Shown here piece after piece: positions 1 through 9,587 of a stretch of DNA of 21,605 nt. Origin of the DNA: Phoronis australis (lineage: Eukaryota > Phoronida > Phoronidae). Position 1 is the stretch's first letter. Every line of letters starts with the position of its first letter. A program made the position numbers and the translations under genes. The notes under the pieces were generated by a model. It was not told where the DNA came from, ran no database searches, and was given only the letters and a program-made list of their open reading frames with translations. The stretch lies in NCBI GenBank assembly GCA_002633005.1, contig NMRA01000025.1, positions 917,785 to 939,389 on the forward strand, read 5' to 3'.

Positions 1-619
1 TTGGTTTGTGCTCCCCGAATTATTTTTGCCTTCCTACGGGTCTGTAGTTACATTAAGTTTGGAAAGAACTATCGTATCCGTTGTTTCTTGAGACCAGGCT
101 TCTAAAGCGGTCTTTAATTGTCCTTTGTCAAAGAGGTGTTCCCATGGCTTCGAAAGAACTGGTTCTATGAAGTGACTAATTTTCACGGCCTGACAATTCT
201 ATGTGCCCAATGGCTTGGTCTCGGAATCACGATCCAGAAGATGGCACGTAACTAAAAAAAAGTCTTGCCTGGCTCAGTGAGTTTCACTTCTATTAATTCT
301 GTACCGAATTTCTCATTTTATCGTGAGAATTGTTTTTTAGAGTTGAAAACAGCGCTCTTATATAGGTCTCACTTCGAAGGAGCTGGTCCGAGAATACGTC
401 AATGCATAGATTTTCCTTAGCAAATAAATAGTAAATCATTTGATATAAATCCTAGCTGTTTAAAAGGAGAGAGAGTTCTGCTAAGGGCATCCATGTCCTG
501 TTGTTTCATTCAAGATATACATGGTGTCTTGAGTGTTAGAATCAGTCGCCTCTTTTCTGTTGTTGCACAATCGTTCAACAATTCATGTTAGAGTAAACAG
601 AATCGAGTGATAACCGAGT

Positions 620-708
620 CCATCACCATGTCACCTTCCTTCCAGTCACCGGGTCACCCTCCTTCCATCACCGGGTCATCCTCCTTTCATCATCGGGTCG
701 TCTTCCTT
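620..708. repeat. Imperfect 22-bp tandem repeat, four units
   Basis: Units 620-641, 642-664, 665-686 and 687-708 follow the pattern CCATCACCGGGTCATCCTCC + TT, with a few substitutions and one extra base in unit 2. The repeat makes the overlapping plus-strand frame look proline/serine rich. Confidence 0.7.
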
Positions 709-1857
709 AATGATATAAGCTTCCAAATTGTATTTGCCGGGCAGCGCATCTTTCATTTTCCAGGACGAAGTTCTTTCTTGGGGGCGTCAAGGGGCAATAT
801 ACCTCTTTGCAGGAACATAAATCGGCCCTGTCAACTGTGGGGTGCACTGAATAGCCAAACGTGACACTGTTCCAAAAAACAAAAAGTAGCTGTGACCTGA
901 ATCGAAAGAAACTAAACTAGAAGAGCACTATTTGTGAAGTACACAAAGGTTCTATTGTCGATCGTTATATAGCTATTAAGATATCGATGCTTTTTCGCAA
1001 CTGAAAGAGTTCCATGAAAAATGAAGATTGTTATTAGGAAAGTCGTAATGAAGGGAGAGTTGTTCGTAACTCCCACAATCGAAACTGTCGGAAGTATGAC
1101 ACGAACTCACACAAAATTTTCTTTGTGCACTGTTCTCCAAAACGCTGTTAAGATTTGTTTTTAAAATGTTCCACTTTTACATGAGGGGCTATAAAAATCA
1201 GACTGTCATGATTTTTCTGAAAAAATCAAGTTACATGAAACAAAAGCTATAAAGGATAATTTATTAAACTGCAGCAGCGCTTTTGAGATTTCATCTTGAA
1301 CAGTATATCATTCAAATAAAACAATCATGTTGTTGTTACCGTTGTTTTGCTATGAACGTGCCTTTCTTTGTCGTTAAAATTTACTAAAAACGACATGATC
1401 ACGTGACCATTTGATGAGAGAGATTGGTACCAAATCAAATTCTACATGCTTTCCACCATAGATTATAGTTGGCGGTCCATGTACTATAGTCTATGTTTCC
1501 ACTGAGTGAAAATGTATAGTTTTGTTGATGTTTGGCTAAATACGCAGAGTTGTCGTTGAGGCCCAACATAAAGTGTTGATGAAATAGACCTCCGTGTCTA
1601 CAGATAGACACTAGAGGGTATGTACATTTCCTTCGTTTCAGTCCTTCAGTAGGCAAGCTTCTAACACAGGTTGATCATTTGCTTTCACGACACATTGCTT
1701 GCATACACAGTTTTATGCAAACTGGCTATTTTAAAACTTTGGCTATTGTCTCTAATGTTGATAACAAATGACATAATTCCTGTTTTCCCAATGAAGTTTT
1801 TAAAACTTCAAAAAAGATAAATATTGATTGTCAACTCATTTGTATCTGCGGGGGAAA

Positions 1858-1943
1858 TCAAATGGCTTCAATTAATGCCTTTTCCAATAACTAATGTTAT
1901 TCAAATGGCTTCAATTAATGCCTTTGCCAATAACTAATGTTAT
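1858..1943. repeat. 43-bp tandem duplication
   Basis: Two adjacent 43-bp units (1858-1900 and 1901-1943) containing CAAATGGCTTCAATTAATGC differ at one base (TTTTCC versus TTTGCC). It looks like a recent local duplication, and a few bases of a third unit follow. Confidence 0.85.
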
Positions 1944-2053
1944 TCAAAAATAGGAAATAAAAGGAACAGAATCAATTTTTCCTTATTTTATTTCACATAG
2001 GGTGTAGTCATGTATAAACACCAATACAGTTGAGTATTATGTTGATCAATGTG

Positions 2054-2059
2054 TTTATT
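2054..2059 (-). terminator. Polyadenylation signal AATAAA of the secreted-protein gene
   Basis: AATAAA on the minus strand starts only 5 nt after the TAA stop. A GT-rich stretch (TGTATTGGTGTTTATAC) lies 20-40 nt downstream, as expected for a cleavage site near 2030-2040. The 3'UTR is therefore extremely short. Confidence 0.75.
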
Positions 2060-2064
2060 GATAC

Positions 2065-2223
2065 TTAATATTTTGGTGGAGCGGGCGTCAAATGGGCTTT
2101 GACGGTGGCGACGGCGCTTTTCAGTTGACCCCAGAGGTCACCAAGGTCGCTCTTGTATCCGCGGAAGAATTCCAAGGACTCGTTAAGCGTCTGTAGAGTG
2201 GCCTCTTTGGCGTGGCCGATGAA
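2065..2223 (-). CDS. Secreted-protein gene exon 8: C-terminus and stop
   Basis: 159 nt including TAA at 2065-2067, entered in phase 0 after TGTTATTACAG. It encodes residues 241-292, FIGHAKEATLQTLNES through LTPAPPKY, with the second sequon N254-E-S and the only tryptophan. Confidence 0.85.
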   Translation of the reverse strand, partial: FIGHAKEATLQTLNESLEFFRGYKSDLGDLWGQLKSAVATVKAHLTPAPPKY

Positions 2224-5200
2224 CTGTAATAACAGTAGTTTAACTCAGTGTCAGTGATCATTTGCTTCATAGCAGAGTCTACTATTGTCGATTGTCTGCT
2301 CATTGCTCTTACAGAGATTCGAACAATGAATATCAAATTGGGTCTACCCCCTTATAATGAACTTAAAGGACTTCCTCTCCTTTGCAGTTGTCCAATGAAA
2401 ATTCGCATCAACAATATTTAAAACACACTTCTTCCCATTGTTTTAATTCTTTAATTATTTTGGAAGAAAAAAAAACGAATAACTATAAAATTTTTGGTAT
2501 TTTCCTCTCAGGCAAATAAAACGACGAGAATGCAAAGGACGTTATAAAGGTACTCCGGATGTGAAACAATAAACAAAGGTCATGATTCCGATTGACGAAG
2601 TTATTTTTTAGTTTTTTAGTTTTACCCAGACTTCCTTCTATTGGTTTTAAACACGTATGCTGTGACATCATTTAGTATGTCGCCGAAGTTATATTTTAAA
2701 AGATACGGAGTTGTTTTTCAGATACTCAACACGGGGTGTCATTGTCAAGTTTCAGTTTTAGATACCCGGAACGCCATTTAAAAATCCACCCACGCATTTT
2801 TTCTTGAATATGAAATTATGGCAAATATTTGCTATTTTTACATAATGTGCTCTCTTTTATGAGCCTTTTTGAGTGCCAAAAAGTGGCCCCACCGATAAGC
2901 ACCCAAAATAGGACCTCCTTCCTTGTTCCCAATTAATGGCAGCACCCCCCCCCCCCCCNNNNNNNNNNNNNNNNNNNNNNNNNNNNNNNNNNNNNNNNNN
3001 NNNNNNNNNNNNNNNNNNNNNNNNNNNNNNNNNNNNNNNNNNNNNNNNNNNNNNNNNNNNNNNNNNNNNNNNNNNNNNNNNNNNNNNNNNNNNNNNNNNN
3101 NNNNNNNNNNNNNNNNNNNNNNNNNNNNNNNNNNNNNNNNNNNNNNNNNNNNNNNNNNNNNNNNNNNNNNNNNNNNNNNNNNNNNNNNNNNNNNNNNNNN
3201 NNNNNNNNCCCCCCCCCCCCCGATCCAACCCACCTCCTTAGCCAGCTGTTTGATGTTCTCCACGTGGGGCCGGGCAGCCTCGACATGAGCCTTGGTCAAC
3301 TCCAACAGGAATTCTCCCAACTCCTTGAACTTTCCGTGGAGTCCAGTGATCAACTCTCTGACGATGTCTTTGGCTTTGTCCACGATTCCATTGTACAAAC
3401 CGGTGACCACGTTCTTGATGATTCCACGGCGGACAAGAGCTTTGGTGACCACCTATTGTAAACAGAAACGATTTGAAGAGTATTGTGTTTTGCTGACTCA
3501 GGTGTTCAGTCTCATAGAAGAAAAAGTACGCATTTGTGTCAGTTTTGACGTTGCACCTGAGATAGACGCGATATGGACTCGATTGTAAATGAAGAACAAC
3601 CATTGGCGGTTTCGAATAGTAGCATTAGCACCGTGACTCGGTAACAACAGAAGTAAGTTCCGTAAATTCTCCACAAGTAATTTTTGGGTTCCTTTTATCA
3701 TGAAAAGTGAGCAAAAGAGAAACACGGAATGATTACCTCAGCAACAACTTCATCTTCAATGGCATCGTAGGCAACCAGATTGTCGGATGCTAAAAATAAA
3801 AAACATTTGTCACTAGAGCAACTATACGGTAACAGAGAGTAATTGTTCCGTTTTAGAGGCATACGAAATGTATTTTAATATCTTTATCATATTCTTTTCC
3901 TGATTAGAGGACAAAAATGCAAACAGATTATTGTCTGTTTTATCATCATCGGATAACAACTTTAACTTTCTGTTGTAATAATTTGGAATTACTCGACTAC
4001 ATCAGAACTCAATTAGTTGAATTTAATGAATTTTTTAAAGAAAGCTAATGGCATAAAATATAATATTGCGTATTCCGATGATTTAATGAAAACCCCTGAT
4101 GTACACAGGACTACATGTAAAATGCATGAAAGAGATTGCATAGCACTATGCAAGAGTAAAATTGCCTTCACATTTATAACAATATTTTGACCTTTGGCAA
4201 TGGCGCTTGATAATTATTTCTATATCAAATAAATGATATGTTCAGGACCCTCTACTCCGCCACTTTTGCATTGCATTAATAGATGAACATAACGTTCGCC
4301 CTGTGTCAGCCCATTGCCAGACCCTCCTCTGACGCTACCCTAGATCCTCGTCTGTGTTTGCCTATACGTACTGGACTTGAAGTAAGTCTTGATGAAATCA
4401 GCAACCAGTTTCACAGCCGGAGACAGGTGGTCAGTTTTAAGAGTGGCAAGCTTGGCCTTCAGTTCATCAACGACCACCTTGATGTGACCCTTGGCTTTGC
4501 CACCAAGTTGCTTCAGATCGTTCACCAGCTGTTTGAATGAGGTGAACAACTTGACGATGTTCTGCAAGACACAAAATATAAATGACACCACTGGCCTAGA
4601 CCGCGAAGGAAACAGGTCCACGTCTTTCAATAGTCCGAAATTGCAGTGCTTCATTAATTAGGCACTCCATTTTACTGCAACCTAAACACGGTAACATTGA
4701 AGTACGTTGATTGCCACACGTGAACTTGTCTCAACATGTTACTTGTTGTGATATCGAATGTTTTTTAGCATCAAAACGAATTTAAGTAACACTGGCGATT
4801 GATATGTAGCGGCCAAACGTTCTTGATGCTATAATTAAACAATCTTTTTAGTCGCCGATGGCGTGCTTGGTCTGTTTGGAGATGGAATCAGTTTTCTATC
4901 ACAGTATAGAATAATTTGAGACAAATTTTAGGTGGTAGACTAACTTAAACACTATATCTCATTCAGAAGCTATCGACGATGAAACTTTTGGTTAATATTT
5001 TTCACCGTCAGCAGTTCTTGTTGTACAGCTGAATAAAGCAACACACGTGAAGATGCGAAAATTTATTTCAAAGTTGTCGGGATAATCAAGAATAGAAAGA
5101 TTACAATTTTGGGAATTATTTTTGTGCGACCCCCCCCCCTCTCGAACATCTACCGTACCTGTTTTCCTGAAGTAATGGCATTGATAAGTTTGTTGGTGAC

Positions 5201-6934
5201 GTTGTCCAGCTTCTCGGATAGGGTAGCACCAATGTCAGTTTTTAGCTCACGGACCAACCTGGAAGTTATGATCGGATTCCATAACACTGTACATATTGCA
5301 AAAATCGATATACAGAAGGACAACATCTTTCGTTGATTTCTGTGAGGTGTTTGGGTGGCTTGAATTGCTTTTAATTTCTTGACAATCTAAAAATATTTGT
5401 TTTCAACTAGAAAAAAACAGTCAAATGCAGATTAAAAATGAAATAAGTCCATTTTAAGTAAAAAGATTATCCTTCAGCTACAGGCCGGCTCACATGGATA
5501 CACTAGTAAATATTCAAAATGCTCGTGGGTATTACTGGTACAGTAGGGACATTTGGACATGCGAACAAAAACTCACAGAAGAATATTACTTCCTGTTATA
5601 TATTTGCTCTTGATTAAGAGGTGCTGTAAAATGTTTTAATTTGCTAATTTTCCATAAAATTTTCTCGAAAGACACTGGCAGCCAGCGTAAAAGGGACGTG
5701 ACGCCTTTCCAATAACTAAAATTGGTTTACTCGACCTGATAATGATAGTTCTGTCAGACATTACGACGAGCAGGTGATGCTTTTTTCAAACATCAGTTAT
5801 TGTTATCAATATATTTTTACGGCGTATGCAAAAATATTAGTCATTATAAGCTCGCATTTTTAAAAATTCGGGTGTCAGAGTACAGGAGGACATGTTTATT
5901 GAAAAGTGGCTTAAGAGTTAAAAGGACACTAAACCTTGTTTTTATGATTTCAACCAATCCTCGTTCAGTCACCTGCTAATGCATCATTGGTGTCAATCGT
6001 GAACGAAAAAAGCAGGAACCAACTAAAAACTCATACCCCCTATCTCACAAATTAGACATTATGATCCTTGGTCGATTGTCTTTTCCACAATTCCCGTGTA
6101 ACTCGCTAGAAGCGCAGGTTACACGTGCCCGTTTAGACTTTGAAAGGAGTTTTTTAAAATATTCTTCCAAACTTTTGAGGGTTGACGAGGTTACAGAGCA
6201 TTATTTTGTAGTAGAGAATTGGATGGAAAGTCGTTTTTAGTATCTGCTTATAGGCCAAAACCGGGTTTAGTATTCTTTTAAGTCAGAGATTTGCTCTTTC
6301 CGCGCTCCCACTTCACAATTTATGTATAAAGGTCTATCCATGTAATTATTGACACATCTTAGCCGGGAATTAATAAAAATTATCCAAGGAATTATGGGAA
6401 TATTCTCAGAGATTTTTTTACTTTTGCTCAAGTGAGATTTACTTATTTTCCAGTTATAGTTGTGTGGAGCGTGAAGCCAAATTTCTGATTTAAATTCGTA
6501 GTCACTTTTCATGTAACATGTAACAGACTCCTGGCCTCAAAGCCAAGAACACAGAATCAGTAGCAAGGAATATTTACAGTTGGCGTTCTTCATCTTCCAA
6601 ATCTCTCAAAGAGATGTGAGAATGTTCTGTGGCGTGCACGGCCTCAACGGCAGCATCAATCTCGCTCTGGATTACTAGAAAACAAATATACGTTATAGCG
6701 GATATGAAAACAATATTCAATGATTGCGAATTTTTAAATCAATTTTTGGATGGAGATGCAAATTATTGGTTGTTATGAACAAGTTGAAGAAAAAAAATGA
6801 AATTTTCAGCAATTTTGAATTTCTTTAAATATTTTCCTTGAACAAACTGTACTGTATAATTAGAATGACTTACGGGACTCAAAAAGTTCCGCTCTGGCAC
6901 AAGCAAGCAAAGCAAAAACGATAAGGAACTTCAT
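2065..6934 (-). CDS. Secreted, cysteine-free amphipathic-helix protein (292 aa, spliced from seven coding exons)
   Basis: Join of 6874-6934, 6578-6674, 5159-5258, 4372-4561, 3737-3789, 3234-3452 and 2065-2223 on the minus strand. The segments total 879 nt, which is 292 codons plus TAA, and every intron is GT-AG with matching phases. Residues 1-15 (MKFLIVFALLACARA) are a signal peptide with an A-R-A cleavage site, so the product should be secreted. The mature chain has no cysteine, one tryptophan (about 271), two N-glycosylation sequons (N72-V-T and N254-E-S), and long stretches of alternating Leu/Val/Ile with Lys/Glu/Asp. It ends in a short Pro-rich tail (PAPPKY). This composition is typical of lipid-binding helical bundles such as apolipoproteins, but I do not recognise a named family, so the lipid-carrier role is only inference. 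Exon codons favour AAG, CTG, GTC and ATC, which suggests strong expression. Intron 7 contains a 250-N gap that could hide an in-phase exon. Confidence 0.85.
2959..3208. other. 250-N assembly gap inside a C homopolymer
   Basis: The gap is bounded by 15 C (2944-2958) and 13 C (3209-3221). It lies in intron 7 of the secreted-protein gene. Similar homopolymer on both sides suggests the reads failed in one long poly-C/poly-G tract, so the true missing length is uncertain. Open frames running through it are artefacts of N translation. Confidence 0.95.
3234..3452 (-). CDS. Secreted-protein gene exon 7
   Basis: 219 nt, phase 0 on both sides, from acceptor TTTACAATAG to donor AAGGAG|GTGGGT. It encodes residues 168-240, starting VVTKALVRRGIIKNVVTG and ending NIKQLAKE. 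A long G run on the sense strand begins about 13 nt past the donor and leads into the 250-N gap. Confidence 0.85.
3737..3789 (-). CDS. Secreted-protein gene exon 6: short acidic exon
   Basis: 53 nt from acceptor TTTATTTTTAG to donor GCTGAG|GTAATC. It encodes residues 150-167 (T)SDNLVAYDAIEDEVVAE, an acidic spacer between the two helical halves. It is too short to stand out as an open frame; its phases (1 in, 0 out) join exons 5 and 7 exactly. Confidence 0.8.
4372..4561 (-). CDS. Secreted-protein gene exon 5
   Basis: 190 nt from acceptor GTCTTGCAG to donor AAGTCCA|GTACGT, phase 0 in and phase 1 out. It encodes residues 87-149, a Lys-rich amphipathic stretch (for example KVVVDELKAKLATLKTD and KLVADFIKTYFKS). 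The plus strand is also open here, but that is the shadow of this exon. Confidence 0.85.
5159..5258 (-). CDS. Secreted-protein gene exon 4
   Basis: 100 nt from acceptor CTTCCAG|G to donor AACAG|GTACGG. It encodes residues 53-86, including LVRELKTDIGATLSEKLDN and the first sequon N72-V-T. A run of ten C on the plus strand (5130-5139), which is G on the sense strand, follows the donor by about 20 nt. Confidence 0.8.
5918..6281. mobile_element. MITE-like DNA transposon copy 1, with TTAA ends
   Basis: This 364-bp element has inverted ends: the left end TTAAAAGGACACTAAACC and the reverse complement of the right end TTAAAAGAATACTAAACC match at 16 of 18 bases. Both ends carry TTAA, the target duplicated by piggyBac-type elements. 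It has no coding capacity, so it would be non-autonomous. It lies inside intron 3 of the secreted-protein gene. The second copy at 16663-17027 shares the whole length in the same orientation. Confidence 0.75.
6578..6674 (-). CDS. Secreted-protein gene exon 3: acidic N-terminal segment
   Basis: 97 nt, entered in phase 1 after GTTTTCTAG and left in phase 2 at CAACT|GTAAAT. It encodes residues 21-52, an acidic stretch including AAVEAVHATEHSHISL and LRDLEDEERQ. If the donor is not used, the reading frame meets TAA immediately (CAA CTG TAA), so the intron-3-retained form would be a 53-residue peptide. Confidence 0.8.
6874..6934 (-). CDS. Secreted-protein gene exon 2: signal peptide
   Basis: The coding part is 20 codons plus one base. 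The exon begins at 6935, after TTTCTTTCAG, so the ATG is one base into the exon. It encodes the signal peptide and the first mature residues ELFES. The donor is C|GTAAGT at 6873. It is the only ATG with a leader sequence, and it fits the splice phase. Confidence 0.85.
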
Positions 6935-7351
6935 TCTGAAAGAAAAAAAGAAAAGTGATATAATTTATTTACCCTACGTCAAATGACAAGGATTCATTGC
7001 CTTAATACAGCGTTCGCATGATGTCCGATCAGGTCAGATCAGTTTGATCCGCAGTCTCAAAAATGTTCACATTGAACGCTCATGTTAGCGTCGGTTCATT
7101 ACAAGCTTATTACTTACTCGTTAGACGGCAGACGAGATATTAATGCTTTTGTAAAAGCTCGTTTTAAGCGTCCGATTTACTGTGCAGTCTGCCTTCATCT
7201 AAAAGTCCACATATGTATGCTATATAAGTCACCCAAGAAATATTACTTTCACCAATAAAAACTTGTCTATGCTACTTTTAAATATGACACCTGAAATGAA
7301 GAAATTTAATTTCGTGGCATAGATATTTGAGCAATCTAATGATCAACTTAC

Positions 7352-7390
7352 ATTTTGGATGAATCTTGACGACTCAGCTGTGTTCGTGAG
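7352..7390 (-). other. 5'UTR exon 1 of the secreted-protein gene
   Basis: This is a non-coding first exon. On the minus strand it ends CCAAAAT followed by the consensus donor GTAAGT (7351-7346). Intron 1 (6936-7351, 416 nt) then ends in a strong polypyrimidine tract and CAG one base before the start codon. The 5' boundary is approximate and set from the TATA box. Confidence 0.6.
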
Positions 7391-7416
7391 ATGTGGACGA
7401 AGGATTCGAACAAGAG

Positions 7417-7422
7417 TTTATA
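7417..7422 (-). promoter_or_regulatory. TATA box of the secreted-protein gene
   Basis: TATAAA on the minus strand lies in the context AATATAAACTC. A start about 28-30 nt downstream, near 7387-7392, would give a 5'UTR exon ending at the donor at 7352. A GATA-type motif (TGATAAGG, about 7431-7438) lies just upstream. The positions relative to the splice donor and signal-peptide exon make this a coherent core promoter, but the transcription start itself is inferred. Confidence 0.6.
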
Positions 7423-7440
7423 TTGTAGTTCCTTATCATA

Positions 7441-8732
7441 TTAGGTAAATGTGACGCATGCTTTCTTAAACTCGCGCATCACTCTGTTTATCTGCGCGTG
7501 CAGGTGACTGTTCCCTGCACACCTAAATTGTTACGCAAGAACGCCTATTGGCTGTTTCCACATTCTAAAGGTTACCCACCTCATGCCCCTATTAATCCAC
7601 AGAGGCGACAAATTCCGCGAATCCTCAAGGATTGGAAATTTCACTTTTTCGTGCTTGAAACTTAACCAATTCAAGAAATTCTTTACTGAATCGTAATTGA
7701 TGCTTCCTAATTCGTGAGCCGGGTCAGGAATTTGTGACGAAGGGTTTTGTATTGTTTTTGGAAATTTTGGTATTAAATCATAATGAGAAATTCGAGGGTG
7801 TTGATCAAACTGGTTGTCTACTCCTAGGCTCTGTAATATGAATATTATTCCAACACGTTCCTGTGTATAAATTAACTCGAAACAACAGTTTCGTAACTCA
7901 GCGATGCCAAGGTTTGAAGGCTATTCGATGTACCGTAAATCGTGATTAATACCCCTGCCTAGTACTAGCCTACCTTTAGCGGGGATGTGAGGTTATCTAT
8001 ATTGAAAAACCTCTGCGCGTGCAGTAAAAGACGGGGCATGGTTCACATTACGATGATGTACGAGTTTCAAGGATGCCCAATTTTAATCATTAGACCCTAC
8101 ATCTTTTGGGAATGTATTTGCAATCAGGCAAACTATCATCACGATCTGCCTTATGATGCATGTTCTTAGGCCTGCTTCGTTTTTAAAAGTACGCCCGGGT
8201 GTAATATTGGGGTAACACTGTATGATGCAAGCATGTTTCTAATTTTGGCAAAGGCACGTTGTGAGTTATTTTACCAAGTAGTAATAGTATATAAATATAT
8301 AACAGTAGTGGGTTCACAAAGAATTTAAATAGACACGAGTAGAAATGAAGAGGTGGAGGTAGAAAAGAACAAAATAAAGAGTGTAAAACAAATGAGTAAC
8401 CAAATACTAATAACATGACAACATAACATCATAACATAACAACAATACATGGTGCAAGTGGCTAGAAAAATGACAGCCACTTTAATCAAAGATTACAGAA
8501 TTAAAATGTTCGAAAACGTAACATAACAGCGTTCACATACTTAAAATGGCTGCTGCGAATCTGGGATTGGAGCCTGGAGAAGTTAATGTATGACTTGAAG
8601 ATGTGTAATGGGCAAATTAAAAGTAGATTTATTATTCTGAACATGACGTCATTTAATGTGTACATGCTGTTTGTTCAGTTTGAACCACATCACAAACACA
8701 GAGACGTTCAGATCTTGGGTTCAAGACGTGAC
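7441..8732. other. Upstream flank and intergenic DNA, no gene seen
   Basis: The first part is the distal promoter of the minus-strand secreted-protein gene; it holds forkhead/GATA-like matches (CTGTTTATCT near 7486) that I would not trust alone. The rest holds only short unsupported frames. An A-rich simple stretch of repeated AACAT/ATAAC words occurs at about 8409-8446. Confidence 0.4.
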
Positions 8733-9587
8733 CGACCAGATTCAATTTTAATCTAGGTGATGATAACCTTACTAGCGATAGGCATCTACGTTGATGTTCT
8801 TGAGTATCAGCACACTGTGATAATAAAACCATGCACTAAATAAGTTGCAAAACGTGTTTTGTGAGTATTTGGGAGGATGGCTAGTCTATAGTGTCAGTGA
8901 AGATGCGCTGGTCTGATTCATTCAGATATATAAAGCGTCGTAATACGCTCCCACACCGGACTGGTTAGTAGCTTTACTAATTACATGAATTAGGTCATGG
9001 TGTTCGAATTCGCTACTTCTTCTCGCTTCAGATGGTTTTTAAGGAACTTCGTTTTTGTTTCCCTTGAATCGTTTGTTTTACTCCCGGGGTTCCAATTTCT
9101 ATTAAAACAAGGTGGTTACTGGCTGTGCTTCTTACACGACCAACATTTTCAAACTTATTGTTCAACGTTTTAAATCCGGGGTACGGGGTCTCACTGAAAG
9201 CCAAGTCTTGCAACTGAAAAAAGGGTTGACGACACACAAGTGCTCCAAACCGTTTTCGTGACAGCAAAAGCTGCGTCACTATGCTGAGAATTTGACTCCT
9301 TTTATCTAATGTGTAGGAGAATATGAGACGGTAGAAAGACAAACTTAACTTCAGCTCCGAGATAACAATGATTCGTGTGCAAGACTCTTCAAATCAATTA
9401 AATTTACAGCTGCTTCATCGTCGGTATTGACCGCAATTTATATTTCGTCGGATAAATTACAATTACAATGACTTACAATTACAATGCGCCTATCCTCTCA
9501 GCGTAGGATTTTAACACAGTAAGCTTTTGCAACAAATTTTCGCCGGTTGACTCGAGAGTAGTGTCATCCACGACTATTTTCCACTCA
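8733..9587. repeat. Duplicated 0.86-kb block, copy 1
   Basis: It matches 11024-11897 from its first base to its last with about 14 substitutions and three indels: 16 bp near 9470, 2 bp near 9203 and 1 bp near 9560. The minus-strand open frame at 9028-9342 is broken by the 2-bp indel in the other copy, so I do not call it a gene. A tRNA-like pair (CGGACTGGTTAG at 8957-8968 and TGTTCGAATTC at 9001-9011) suggests an embedded SINE. Confidence 0.85.

Larger units (their letters stand above)
1..2030. other. Intergenic 3' flank with no convincing gene
   Basis: I see no exon with usable splice sites or recognisable protein here. The open frames at 607-864 (plus) and 1435-1656 (minus) have no family resemblance and low-complexity or random composition. 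Two small tandem repeats (620-708 and 1858-1943) are listed separately. Confidence 0.5.

Noticed and set aside
607-864. 85-codon plus-strand frame
   Set aside because: Its first third is the 22-bp tandem repeat; no homology or splice context.
2838-3452. Long frames running through the N gap on both strands (up to 204 codons)
   Set aside because: They exist only because N is translated as X. The true exon ends at 3234 at a splice donor.
4283-4540. 85-codon plus-strand frame
   Set aside because: It is the antisense shadow of coding exon 5 of the secreted-protein gene.
6267-6512. 81-codon minus-strand frame
   Set aside because: It overlaps the MITE end and intron 3, with low-complexity Lys/Ile/Asn composition.
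9028-9342. 104-codon minus-strand frame in duplicated copy 1
   Set aside because: Copy 2 has a 2-bp insertion breaking the frame, there is no family resemblance, and the block shows neutral indels.
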